Positions 1-12,700 of a stretch of DNA of 60,000 nt are shown piece after piece. Location: contig OX485807.1 of the NCBI GenBank assembly GCA_950295325.1, forward strand, positions 36,736,440-36,796,439, in the 5' to 3' direction. Origin of the DNA: Polytrichum commune. Taxonomy: Eukaryota; Streptophyta; Polytrichopsida; Polytrichales; Polytrichaceae. Made by a program: the position numbers and the translations under genes. A model generated the notes under the pieces. The model searched no databases. It had not been told where the DNA came from and worked only from the letters and a program-made list of their open reading frames with translations. Positions within the stretch are counted from its first letter, which is position 1. Every line of letters starts with the position of its first letter.

Positions 1-81
1 ATATTTTTTTGAAATTTCTAGTCATCTTCATTTTTTGTAGTGATTGTTTTAGTTCAATTCTGCATCATTATAGTTAAAGAC

Positions 82-110
82 CACTACAACAAAAAACGTC
101 TTTTATTCCA
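82..110 (+). repeat. Left terminal inverted repeat of the CACTA element
   Basis: Starts with the superfamily hallmark CACTA and continues ACAACAAAAAACGTCTTTTAT. It matches the reverse complement of 8754-8781 over roughly 27 bases with a few differences. Confidence 0.88.
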
Positions 111-460
111 ACACCCACTTCACTATATGTCCTTTACTATTATTAGCAATGAATTGATGAAATGGTCGAATTCCACCTTTACTCATGGTATGTCCGAGTT
201 GACTTTGTGATGACATGGTAGTGAAGTTGGACACGAATTCACTTGGGAACATATTTGAAAACGTGTTTGGGAATGTCTTTGAGAATATGCTTGACTATGG
301 ATAGTGAAGTGGTTGATTTGGGTTAGTCAATTCCATATGTCATATGTTTCTGGATGTGCGCTAAATACTTACAAAAAATCTCCCATTTGTAATGGATTAA
401 TAATAAATTGTACATATTGATACACAATATGGCATTTTTAAGCACTAAGCATATTCTAAT

Positions 461-3400
461 TTAATCTATCAGAGCATTTCCATCTTCTTCAATTCCAAAT
501 TCGTCCTCATCTTCGTAAGATGGTTCATCCTCATTTGTGTTCAAAGCTATAACTACTTGATCATTGCTTAAAACCACAATCTCATCTAATTTTGGATCAA
601 TTGGTATTGCATCATTGTCCAATAATACCAGTACCAGTCCACAATGCTCTTCAACATTGCCTAAAGACATGCAATCTATGTCCGGCATGAAATCTTTCTC
701 TGAAACAACTATTGCTCCCCTTGGCTCTTTCCAAAGAACCACCTTCCATCCAAGATTGTTCAAGTCATCCGCAAAGAAAACTTGTTCAACATGAAGTGGA
801 AATGCAAAAGATTTGGCTGATAATGACACTTATTTGTCAAACTTCACGAGGCTAAAACCATGATCATGTCGCTTCATAGTAGCATTTTGCCCAACCATGT
901 TTGCTATCACCCAATTACAATACAACACAACCAACTCATATCAACCATAGTCCACGGCCAATATTTCCTCCATTCATCCCACATACTCCAAATTTTCCGC
1001 CTTCAAGTTAATGTCATATACACTTGAATGACAATGTTGAGAGAATGTGACGGCCACACCAGAGTCGACCTTTGTCAAAGTCCCTTTTGCACTACGTACA
1101 CATATATGGTTTGCGAAAGTATACATGAAGCGCTACGATGTTACTTGGCTAGAAGGTGGAAGAGACAATACCAACACATCATCGTCAATCTATTGTCTTG
1201 CTTATTTGGCGTGTGAAGCCTTTGATTTGAATCATTTGGAAAAATGTTGATCTTGGAGATTTTCAGGATCTACAATCTTGCCATTTCATTTTCTTCTTCA
1301 AAAGTCTTCACGATTTAATTTGCGTTGTATCATAATTACCGTGTGACGTTTGTATATTAAAAAAAATTTGTGATGTATTTGATGTTTTAAAAATACATGC
1401 ATACTAAACATTAATAAGTGACATGTATTAGTAATATGCATTTTGGTTTTATCACTAACCAAATTCATATCCAATTAACATAACGAAAAACATGGTTTCA
1501 CTCTATTGGTGTCAAAATTTTATTTAAAAATATCAATGCATTCTACATTTGGAATAAAGTTGCTTATTCTCTCTATGACTCTAGGGGAGTTACAATATTC
1601 ATTACAAATTCATATATCCAATTGCGTAGCTCAGGTGTTAGTATCCTTGGTCGTCCAACACCTTTAGTATTTCATCGTTCATTGTAGGATCCTCTTTGTC
1701 ATCCTATATCTTGCGACTTGTAATGATATATGTTTGCATATATTCCATGCAAAAGCCAAGTGTTTCATCTATGACATATCATTTAGCCATACTTGCTTTA
1801 GGTCTTGCACGATTTCGAACATAACCCTTCAATGTCTTTAAGTACATTTCCATAGGATACATCCAGCAGGCATGTACGGGCCCACAAATATCTAATTCTT
1901 CAACCAGGTGCACCACGCAAGTGTGTCATCACATAAAACAATGCCGGCAGAATTTTTTTTTCAAGCATGTACAAGGTGATGGCCGTATCCTCTCATAATT
2001 TAGTCATTTCTTATGGATTTATGGTTTTTGCACATAAGCATTTGAATATCCGACTTAGTTTTATTATACAAATACGGACCTCCTTCAACATGGTTGTGTA
2101 TACACAAAGGGACAAGACTTGTTGTATAGGGACATGATAATCATGGGATTTTAATCATTTGAGGTTTCCATCCACGTAAATTATTTCTCGTAATTGGCCA
2201 ATATAATAAGTTGGAGTTTTCAACTACTGCACGACATTCACAAACACCTCATTCTTTTTCTTTGTAAGCACATATGAAGCTTGTGGTAAAGTCAAGCTTC
2301 CTGGTTTTTTCCTCGGTATGGACCACAAATATGGCCATATGTTGGCTTCCTTCAAGTCCATACGAACCTTTAGTGTATCATTCTCCCCAAATATGGTTTT
2401 CAAGAGATTTTTTGTTATGTATTTCTCACAATATATTACATCCAATGTAATGCGTATAAGGGGGCCTTGTTCTACCAAAATAGATCAGATTAACTATAGT
2501 GGCATATTAAATATATGATGACAAAATTTCAAGTTGTATTACAATAAATATAACCCCTTATGACTATACAACTAAATAGAAATATGTGCTTCCATAATCA
2601 CTACATATATAAATATGGGAGTATTAACATGACTATAACTAGATATGTTCAATTATTTCCACTCATCATGTTCAACTACTTCCAATAGTCATGTTCAACT
2701 ACTTCCAATAGTTATGTTCAACTACTTCCAATAGTCATGTTCAACTACTTCCAATAGTCATGTTCAATTACTTCCAATAGTCACGGTCTACATTTACTTT
2801 GACAATAACATTATAAATTTTTTTACTCCATAAACTTTTGATGTTCAACTAAGACCTTTAAGATATGGCCAATAATTGTAATATAAGTTTGCAAGTTGCA
2901 CCTTTCGATACGGTAATGCAAAAAATGTGTTCTTCGTCTTTACTCCATGCGCATGGATTGGATCCAGTTTGTCTCCTTCTTTATTTATGGTAGACTTTAC
3001 CAACCAATCTTCTCTTTGTTTTGCAAACCGCAAAATATCATGTGGAAGCAAGACTTGTAGGGGTGTTCGGTGTTCCTCTTCTTTGTCAAAATTAGTTTTC
3101 AATTGTCTGTATAGATGGTGTATTGTCAAATAACGATAATGACCGAGATAAACATTTTTTCCCAAAGACTTGGACCTCCTCATTGATAAATTTGGCCCAC
3201 ATGGTGGACAACCTTTGTACCCCTAAGTGACTTGCATGACAAGCAATTTATAAGCTGGAAAATCATGAATGCTCCACATAAGAATTGCTTGAAGCTTGAA
3301 ATTTGGGTTTATATTATCATTATCCTTTACACATTTGTGGGTCTTCTCCAATAGTGATCCATCAATTGCCTTCACCTTTTTCCACAACCTTTGTGGTTCC

Positions 3401-4330
3401 TCAATGAGTGGTGCTAAGTATACATATATATTTTCTTCTTTAACACTCTCTTTGCCGGGAATGATTAAGAAGAGCATCATAAAAATCACTTGGTTATCAA
3501 CCATGGTTGCAAATTTTAGTTTAGCAATACAATTGGCCATGTAGAATGACTTAAAGATTGGTTAGAAAATGAATTGACACCATCCAAAGCTAGTGCCAAA
3601 TGAAGATTCCTTGGCTCCTTGGCAAACTTTGACCACCTAGGATCCACATGTTTCCATGTCTTGGAATTCACAATTGATCTTACTTTGGTGTCCTGTTTTT
3701 TTCTTTAAGCATGCCATGCCATAAATTCAACCAACCGTTTGTATCAGTGCATTCGGAGTAAGTGAGGTATAAAAGGAAAATGTCGCAACACTTTTACATA
3801 ATTGGTATTAGACTTGGAAACATACCAAAATTCTTTGCATTCAGATTATTCTTTTGCATCTTGAATTTATTCCAGAACAAACAATGTATATTCTTGCACA
3901 CATGAATAGTATTGTAGCTCAAACCCAATTTCTTCACCATTTTTTTGGCCTCATAATGTGATGGAGGGCAAATATTCTCTTTTGGAAGTAGATAATATTT
4001 CAATAATTCATCAACACATGCATTTGGAAATAAAAAAATAATGCATATATTAAGGAGCATGAGAACCGCTTGCAACTAGTTGGTAGGGATGTTCTTGAAT
4101 AGTAGAGTTCTAGCTTCCTTCAATAATTCCTTCATATTCTCAACATTGTCATCAATATCTTCATCATTCACATATGATTCTACATTGGCCAATTCATCCA
4201 AGTTTTCATTTATTTCTTAAAAAGTTTCTTCCATTTCTTCTTTGTTTGGAGTGGTATTTGTACATCCAGGATAACTATCATACCTCTTGAAATATTCGTT
4301 GACCATCTAAATTACGTCCACTTCTTTATT
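461..4330 (-). pseudogene. TNP2-type CACTA transposase (Transposase_21 plus DUF4218), broken
   Basis: Transposase that would cut and paste CACTA elements. Pieces recognisable in order on the minus strand: an acidic N-terminal segment (about 4330-4080); SHYEAKKMVKKLGLSYNTIH (about 3950), the usual TNP2 motif; a block ending ILMWSIHDFPAY followed by GCPPCG (3540-3200); RRSKSLGKNVYLGHYRYL (3183-2845); a block with RMDLKEANIWPYLW (2478-2224); DUF4218-like pieces such as VHLVEELDICGPV and YVRNRARPKASMA (about 2080-1740); and a C-terminal piece HVEQVFFADDLNNLGWKVV (829-461). Fragments lie in different frames with many stops, so it is not translated as one protein. The C terminus lies close to the left end of the element. 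The order and motifs are clear; exon limits are not. Confidence 0.85.
2646..2786. repeat. Tandem array of a 23-bp unit, about six copies
   Basis: The unit is CATGTTCAACTACTTCCA followed by ATAGT, repeated nearly perfectly. It lies between recognisable TNP2 coding pieces, so it sits in an intron or a decayed part of the transposase gene. Single-base differences separate some units (GTTATG, CAATTAC). Confidence 0.85.
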
Positions 4331-4559
4331 ATTATCCTCCACTATTTTTTGCATTTGTTTCTAGTGCTATGTCTTCATCTACTTCTGTTTCCATATCATT
4401 ATCTCCTTGTATTTTCATATAGCTCCCTTCTTGTGCCGCTATACACATGTCTTTTTGTGCATTGTAAATGTCATTGTTCACCTTTAATATGTACACCAAG
4501 AATTAGAAAACAATACAATTACTCTTAGTCAAAATAAATTTCCTACATTCCAACAACTA

Positions 4560-5760
4560 GACACTCTCCGGCTGTGTGTACAGACTCGTCAACCTCACTA
4601 CGAGATTAATCCTTGCAGCAGTTCACTCCCCTTCGACATCAATGTGGCCGACTGTCATTCGTGAGCAGTGTAGTGTTCAACTCGATGAATTGACCAACCA
4701 ATGTGAGGTTGGTTAAGGGAGCAAAAAACTGATATGTCTCTGCCCCTCATGCGGCTCTCCTCTGTGGCTTTGGAATCGACTTCACCGCTGGTTCGCCGCT
4801 TCTCGACTCAATAGTCGTTCCTCCTGCCTCGGCCCTGGCATTGCAGAGCCTCCTGTAGTCGCTCCAGCAAGGCGACTGATGACATTTTAATTCAACGTTC
4901 ATGCACATCTCGGTGCCTAAACACATTTACTTGGCACTCCCGGCACCGTCGGAGGGGAGTTCGAGCGCGTGGCAGGTGATCAAATTCCGATACACAGCAG
5001 CAATGTCAACGACTAGCAGAAGTTTTTAAGTTCCAGCACCTCACTTAATGTAGCCAGCAGAGGTATCGAACCCACCAAAAATCTCCCATAAACTGCCACC
5101 GCTGACAACGCCTTCGCATATCCAAAGCCCACGAGCCATGTCGAGACTTCCACCTCAGACAGAGTGGTCGAAGTAATGCGAACAATTTCATATGATGTTT
5201 ATGTGGGCCAATTTGTGAGACTTCAGAAGCGTCTATGCCAACAATTTTCGAAGCAAAGCTAAGCAATTGCCTTTCCCAATTCGTCGCCCCGACAGCTTAA
5301 CAATCTCCAGTAGTCAACATGGCCTCTCAACCTCGCCCTTGCGGCGAATCCACCCAGGTGTCGGCAACATTGCAACGCTATTTCTTTGTTGTATGAGCAC
5401 ATCCACAACTGCTCGCTCCAGCCCTCAATCCCCATTCACTTGCATTCATCTTTTTTGCTTCGACAATGCCCTCGCCGCCAGAATCCCATCCTCTGCTTCA
5501 TGCTTCTCCCCTGTTCACCACCCACCATTAGCCACCACCTTCTGTTGAGCTATTTTCGGCCACCGTCGTCTTCCTCATTAGCTTGACCTCCCCTGTTCCT
5601 CAGATCCACAATTCACGAGAGCCCAACAGGTCCGAGAGCTTCTACTAGCCTCCGAATTACTAGCAATCCAAAACGGCAGGGACCCCTCCCCAAAACAAAT
5701 AGTGGGGAACCCACTTCCAACAAGGAAAGCTTGGCCTCAAATGGCTTGGCTCTAAGCATT
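4560..5760. other. GC-richer core of the CACTA element, origin unknown
   Basis: This 1.2 kb stretch is visibly richer in G and C than the rest of the element and lies between the two divergent transposase relics. Open frames exist on both strands (for example plus 5267-5548 and minus 5045-5266), but none resembles a family I know. It could be a bidirectional promoter with untranslated leaders, or a host gene fragment captured by the element. Confidence 0.5.
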
Positions 5761-5883
5761 GCGCGCCTAACTACTAACTTAATCCACAATTAATTCTTCT
5801 TGGCCTCTTGCCCTAAATAACTCCTAACTTACCACTTAAGTCAACTCAATCTAGACTTAAACACATCACTTCTTTTTATTTTT

Positions 5884-7637
5884 TTGATTACTCAAGCAAA
5901 CACAAATTCTAAGGTTTTAGTAATTTTTATGATTAAGTTGACATGTGGGCACAATATTGGGCTCACACCCCGCCATGATGAGATAGATGTTGAGTTTGGT
6001 AAGAATAAAGACACAATACGGTCAAAATGTGGCCTTCCAACATCTTCCACTTTATCAAAGGGGTAAGTTATGCTCCATGTGGTTTCGGGCTATCTCCTCA
6101 TGTAAGTCGCACGAATAGTGTAGGACTTGAGGAGGTGGGGCAAAGGTAACATAATTAGATTCAAAATTCAACACAATTCAAAGTTTGCTAGATGTGGTGA
6201 TGGCTAAGCTTGGTATCCCAGTGGAAAGAGTGGTTACCACACCATCACGTGGCAAACATCCTTCAAATGTTGAAAAAAAAAATCAAACTTTTGTAGAAGT
6301 TGTCTCCCATTGCACACTTAAGGTCAAAAGACCCTATAAGCAAAGTTTTGGAATTTGGCGGTATAGTTGGAAAACCAATTGTGGTGGGTGCACAAAAGCC
6401 TTCTGGGTTCCCAAAAACCTCGTCAGGGCATGAGGATCGTAAACATGTATGAAATTTGATTTGATTTATGTGATAATATAAAGTTTTTTGGTTTATTTCA
6501 AAGTTAATGTAAGTATTTTTATTGTATTTCAGAGCTAAAGTTTATGAAGGTTATCATTTCAAAGCTAATGTATGTGTGTAAATAAATGATGATATATGTG
6601 GTAGTGTTTAATGTGCATATTAGAAATGTTGTTTGGAATATGTACAGGAGATTTCCAGTGGCGCTATTCACACATCTGCAAGGCTTTTGTCAAACCAAGG
6701 TGTCAAAAACATGATGGGGATGCAAAAGTAGAGAAGAGACTTAAACCTAAGCGCATATGATTAAATGAAGGTGAGAAACTGACTTTGGAGGTATTGCCAG
6801 TATTGCAGAAAGGTGACGCAAAGACAAAGGGAGATAAATGTGAGTAATATTTATACTAAGTTATATTGCCTATACTTTGAGGTCAAATCCATTCGGACTT
6901 ACATTGATGAAAATTGACCATGGTCATATTATGTAGTATACTAGGATTGTACACAATGGATTTATCAATTTCATGCTAAATTGGTTGAGTAGACATGATA
7001 AATACCCTTTATTGGTGGTAGTTGTGGTATTTTCCCAAGCTTACTAACAAATGTGAACATTTGATGTCATGTAGGTAAACAAGTCAAAGAGAAAGAAAAC
7101 AATGTAGAGAAATCAAAGTGTAGCCCATTAAAGAAGGGCGAAAAAAATGGAAAAGGAGGTGACAAACATAATGTGTATAAACGTCGAGCTAATAAACTTC
7201 CCCTTGCTACTAAGGCTTCATAGAAGAAATAATTCCTTTAAGATTTCGTGAGGTTTTCTTATTGAACTTAACATGGAGTTTGACATAATTGCAAAACACC
7301 GAAGGCAAAATAATATATTCTTGTGACTAACATATGGTTGTTACAATGTGTGGTTATGAGGAGAAAAAATTCCAAGACGTGCTTCATTAGAAAGGGTGTT
7401 ATTCAAAATGTAGCATGTGGGATGTTGTACTCAAGGGTGATAAATAAGGGCTATATTTCTCTTACAATCACTGAGTCGTATAAAGACGACTTTCCCCTAC
7501 TTGATCTTCTAAATGGAGACGACCCTCCAATTACTACAATTGGCAACGGAAGAAGGTGTTTTGTCGTTTGGCCAACTGATTGTCTAAGGTTGTATGAGGC
7601 TGCATGGGTCTGCAATGGAATTGTAGATCAATATTGA
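5884..7637 (+). pseudogene. Second CACTA ORF (plant En/Spm transposase-like), broken
   Basis: Three separate plus-strand pieces are visible. 5884-6066 contains RHDEIDVEFGKNKDTIRSKC. 6185-6433 contains TTPSRGKHPSN. 7323-7637 ends with PPITTIGNGRRCFVVWPTDC, which resembles the C-terminal pattern of the plant En/Spm second ORF, where a conserved TVG...FVxWP block is usual. Between them lies lysine-rich coding-like sequence (about 7080-7220). Frames change between pieces and stops intervene. It runs divergently from the TNP2 relic. The family assignment rests mainly on the C-terminal block and is moderate. Confidence 0.6.
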
Positions 7638-7919
7638 TTTTGAGACATATATATCTATGGAGTTTTGTAATTATCACTGCTAGTAATGAATTTTGAAACA
7701 TGAACGACATACTATTTGTACAATTATGACTTGATTTTTAAATGTTGCAAATGTTTTTATGTGACTGCACTTGGTAGATGGTTGTGTTATGTATTTTATT
7801 CTATCTCATGAAAATCAAGGAAATGTGAAGTAAAGGTAGTGTCATTCAAGACCAATTTAAGTAACATCCCATTTACCAATAATTCACTCTATGTAGTAAA
7901 GACAAAACTCCACCTTAAT

Positions 7920-8720
7920 TTTCAAAGTGAAGTGAACAAAAATTAGGTGACTCCTCATAATAATGCAAGTATGATCAATGGGAATATATTGTCCATCCCA
8001 TATGTATATGACTTTGTTGAGTCATATACATTTTACTCATTTTAGTCAACAAAATCTTATCCAAAAAATGACACTTAACAAAGTCATATAAACTTCACTA
8101 CTAGCAATACATAATAGAGTCATATGCCAAACACACGACTTCACAAAGTAAACCAAATACTATTGATTGAAGTAAACTTTACTCCACATAGTAAAGTATA
8201 TATCACGCCATAAAGTGAGAAATATATGACGTTATCTTATTTGTTTACTATGTCCAATCACACACACTTAATACGTAGAGTTATTAACGGATTTCATTGT
8301 TGTCCAAGTTTACCGGAGGTAGAAATGTGGATGATAAAAATCGACTATTGTTAGTTAGCTTGATCCATCTTTATATTAACCATATTGTTCCTATTGATTA
8401 TTACTTTGGAACGTACGTCTGTGCATTGCACATGATGTGACTTTGTGTAGTGAAGTTTTTTTTCCTTAGACACCATACATGACTGGTGCTAGTGCCATGA
8501 TATCACTAGGCTTAGTTATATCCATGTATGTTTTATCTTACTTATATTGACGAGGCGTAGTGAAGTGGGACATTATTTTATAAAGTAATGTAGGTGTAGT
8601 AAACTGAACTTCACTGCCATTGGGAATGTGTCCATTGGGAACATTTTTTTTTGACATGACTACAACCATACTTTACTACTGGTTTGAAGCAACTGGTTGT
8701 TTTTAACAATTGTGAAGTCC
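7920..8720. repeat. Subterminal AGTGAAGT/ACTTCACT motif cluster, right end
   Basis: The octamer or close variants occurs near 7927, 8090, 8142, 8440, 8550, 8605 and 8712 in both orientations, mixed with GACTTTGT/ACAAAGTC words. A smaller set lies at the left end near 115, 219 and 303. Such arrays in CACTA elements are binding sites for the TNPA-like protein. Confidence 0.65.
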
Positions 8721-8753
8721 ATGTTTTCTCACTTGTAGAAGTAGAAAAACCGA

Positions 8754-8781
8754 ATCATAAAAGACGTGTTTTGTTGTAGTG
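8754..8781 (-). repeat. Right terminal inverted repeat of the CACTA element
   Basis: Read on the minus strand it is CACTACAACAAAACACGTC followed by TTTTATGAT, the partner of the left end at 82. The flanking GAT resembles the left flanking GAC. Confidence 0.88.
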
Positions 8782-9729
8782 GATAGTATGTTTCATAAAA
8801 AAACAAATCATCAAATTTGGTTATTATTTTTTACTGTGTAATAAATACCATGTATATCTACTCACAAAAAAAAAAATCTACAAAATTTTGACCTATTTTG
8901 GTGATGCTTTATGTCAAAAGTAGATTTTTTTTTTTTTTAAATCGCACGTGGTGTTCAACTTGACAATGAAGTGCAACCCCCAGGGAGATAACATTACTCA
9001 TCAGGGTAAGTATCTTTCCCCAGGGGGTGGACTCTTCATACCACATATGAACTAATCTGACTCTAAGAAGGGATACTATTTAAGGCACTAGCATATATAG
9101 TATACATAGGGTAGAGGTATCAATTTTCTCTAGTGTGTACATTTGAAAAGGCAATTTGCTTTTCAAAAATAAAGGTAGATGTACCAAAAGGGACACTAAG
9201 GTTTGAAGGCACTTTTGACAATAGACGTATTAGTTTCTTCTCATTCACAATTTCATCCATTATTGCCATATGGTAATAGTCATCAATGACTCCCTTGTTT
9301 ATTTTTGTTCAACAAGCCATTGATGATAAACCATACTTTGAAATAAATAAATAAACTAATCCAAACCCAACCTGCCTTTCTCAATTCCTGAAATACACTT
9401 ATTCCACAAGTTTTAATGTGTCTTGTATAATGGAACATCATGACATCAAAGTCTACAATCAATATTCTGATTGTCCGTTAAGCAAAGGAGGCTACTCAAC
9501 CAATTAAGTCATGCCCACGTGACACCTCTCAAGGATATTTGTTTACAAACCTCTTGAACCCCCTCCTTCCCCCCACCCCCCAAACCTTTCAATGCTGCTC
9601 TCTTGATAGTGTTGTGAGACTTAACACTGGAATGCAGTGGCTAAAAATCACAAAAATCCTAGAAGTTTCTCTCTACAAAATCAAAATGTGGATGACCTGA
9701 TATGGCCAATGGTTATATATCCGTAGCTC
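8782..9729. other. Spacer between the CACTA element and RMC1
   Basis: AT-rich sequence with homopolymer runs (for example A at 8864-8875, T at 8926-8938). I see no coding frame. The part nearest 9729 should contain the RMC1 3' untranslated region and poly(A) site, which I could not place. Confidence 0.5.
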
Positions 9730-12700
9730 CTAGCTGTCACCATTACCAACAGTACATTGTTGGTTCAGATGAGAGGAATACAACTTAAAATCTGCTGACT
9801 GCTGAAAACCTGGAACAAAATCCAAGCAAAATCGGAATACAGAAGCAAGTTTCTGGGCATCATTCACATTTGCTGCAGCTTCCAGGAACATGGCTGGTGG
9901 TATTGCATCTACCTGTTCAGCAATAACAATGACACAGAGTCAGAACTTAGAAAGAAATTGGAAATGACTGTTTGAATTTATAAAACACGAGTATTTTATC
10001 AATTGCCAAACATGCTACATTTTCAATGCTATCCTGCAATAAAAGGGGCAAGTTCCACAGATGAGGAAGATCTCATCACTTGGACATTGATATACTCTGA
10101 CCTGTGTAATTGAGAACACAAAATACTTCTGATAGATGACATCAATAGTGAGTAACTCAGTAAATATTACAGTCCCTGAGATGCCAAGCCCATACCTTGT
10201 TTTGTCTAATATATCGGAGGCCTTCGAGTAGACGTCCATCTTGCAGAAGAAGTTTTACATAGTCAGAATGTGCATGCAGAAGCCTCAACATCTCCATGCC
10301 AAGTTTCCGTGTTTGCGCATGATTAGACCCAACCTCCAAAAGTTGCACGGCAACAGCCCTTGAGGGCTCAACAAGTTTTCCAGCTATAAACTGCCGGAGC
10401 TCATCGTATTTTTCCTCTCGACCCAGTAACTGCACAACCAAGACTTGAAGTCCAGGAGGGATGCGTACATGTTCCTTGGACGTACTGCACATAAATGCAG
10501 AGGATAAGTATCATAAAATGATGTCAACAATCCAAATCTAGATATCTACACAGAGATTCAATGGATGTAAGATATCACACTGATCCAGAGTATAGTTTAT
10601 CTAAATTATCTCAAAATTCAAAAACCCACAATTGGACAGCCTGTATTAAAGATGCTCTCCACATGATCAACCCAACCCACCCTCTAATATGGATGGGGAG
10701 AGTCCCCAATGCCCATGGGCCAGCATTGGCACCTCAACCCACTTTAGGAAGCAGGGCAACCCTCTCTAGTGAGGGTTGCCATTATATACCCCTTGACCTT
10801 GAACTAAGAGCAGGTTGACCCTAAACCCTAAACCCTAAACCCTTATTAATAGCCTCTCTCCTTGAGTGGTCTTGTGACTTGCACACTCTTACTGCATGTG
10901 GGAGAATTTAAGTGGTTAAGAATGTAATCAAGGCAATACATGCACACTTCACAACTAATATTTTGCCTTACTTAATGATTTTTATCCTGTGACAGGGAGA
11001 TTTGGGCAAAATCGTTCAAGATCCTAATGTTCCCAAGTCCAACCGGTTACATGTTGATTTCTTTCGGACTTTCTTCATTAATCTAAGGCATATTCCTTAG
11101 ATTCCTCTAAAATGGTCGGTGATTGGCCTTTAAGTCTCCAATTTGGACTGGTTATTTCTCAAACTCATTTGGCCAATCTGTAACTAGCAGCCAGATCTCC
11201 CTGTTTATAATTCACATGCTCACTTTGTCACTTCTAAGTAGACGATAAGACATGACACAACCTTTTAAGATAAGAAAGTTTGACTTGCTAGGAAAGCAGG
11301 TGCATGCATATGAGGGTGCACTGTCACCCACTCTGAAGAGTGGGTCGGGTTCAGCATGGGGGAAGCCTGTAGACTTTTCAGAATTATTTAAGTAGAGGGA
11401 TAAGTGCCAGATCAGAGATAGTGTAGCACAGTCTCACCTGCGCATATACTCCACAATAGCTGCAACTAAGAAAGTAGAATCTACAGCCATTTCCTCTTCA
11501 ATAGCTAGGAAAACACTCTGCTGCATATCCTCAGGTGAAATAAAGGGCGCAGAGAGTCCCATTCGAAGACCCTGTAAGCCTGAGAGAGATGGAATATTTG
11601 AGGTTGAAGCCTCCATGGCAATATTTGTGCTCCCTTCCCTACTAAGTGCCCTGCACATATGATATCAGAATGTTTAGATCCTGAAAAGGAAGGTTCAACA
11701 GAGCTTCCCACTATTTACAAAAAAAGGGCAGGATTCCCACAAGGACATCAAACCTCTACCAAAAGTGCTACGGTGCTGAAAAGACATCACAAGTGCATCA
11801 CCACGAAGGGTATCTTCCTCTGTTAGAGAAGTACACATGCTCTAGAGATTCTCTCTTGAATGTGACCACGAGCATCTCTCCTTATAAGGCATGTTTTCAT
11901 AATAATACAACCAAGAGATATCACCACAGTTAAAAAAAACAACCACGAGATATCTCCTGTTTCCTTTTATATTGAGTCTGACCTGCCACTGCTTTCTGCA
12001 GAGTACTGCATCTGTGAAGAAGTTGAAGGTGCCTCTTCTATCTCTGAGTTTGTAGTAAACTCTTGATCAGAAATGAAATCCGGAGCTCCCTCAGCAGACT
12101 CTTCCTCTATATCTGAGTCTGCTATTTTTGTCTTCCCTGTATCATTTCCTCCTGATTCAGGAGGAGACTGTAGAGCTGCTTGTTGCATTCCAGGAGATGC
12201 AGTCAAAGAGGCTGAAGTCATACAAGTAATTAATTAGAAGCAATGGAATAGATACTGTCCAACACAACTTCATCAAAACCTAAAAGCACTCATTAGAAAG
12301 GACTACACTACCCAATAACGAGTAAAATAGAGTCAGAAGGAATATACTTAGGTGCCACGAAGTCTTGACAGGATGATCCTACTTCTTTTACTAGAATTTG
12401 TAGCCACTTTTGTGCTACAAATATAAGTGAGCTGGAAATACCTGGAACCACAACTCTAGGCCCTGCACTCAAGGTAATTCCCCCTGTGGCAGCTGGAATG
12501 GAACCTTTTGTAAACTGTGTGGGTTGGTAGTTCGCGCCACTTGATGGCCGTGATGCTTGAGCATAGCAGGAAGTAAGCACATCCATAGCTGCTGCTATCA
12601 AAGGTAGAGGGCGCCTCTCCATTATCATTGATTTCACAACAAGAATCGAGAGTTCCTTTGCCTACAATGTCATAAGCACCTGTCGTCAGATTGGTAGAAC

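Larger units (their letters stand above)
82..8781. mobile_element. Degenerate CACTA (En/Spm) DNA transposon, about 8.7 kb
   Basis: The left end begins CACTACAACAAAAAACGTC and the right end is its inverted counterpart, ending GTTTTGTTGTAGTG, so both terminal inverted repeats are recognisable. The three flanking bases are GAC on the left and GAT on the right, which fits a 3-bp target duplication with one later change. Inside are a TNP2-type transposase relic on the minus strand and a second transposon ORF relic on the plus strand. Short AGTGAAGT/ACTTCACT motifs cluster near both ends, as expected of subterminal binding sites in this superfamily. Both ORFs carry stops and frameshifts, so the copy cannot be autonomous. 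Confidence 0.88.

Noticed and set aside
2646-2786. Regular 23-bp repeats resembling a CRISPR array
   Set aside because: The units are directly adjacent without unique spacers and lie inside a plant transposon.
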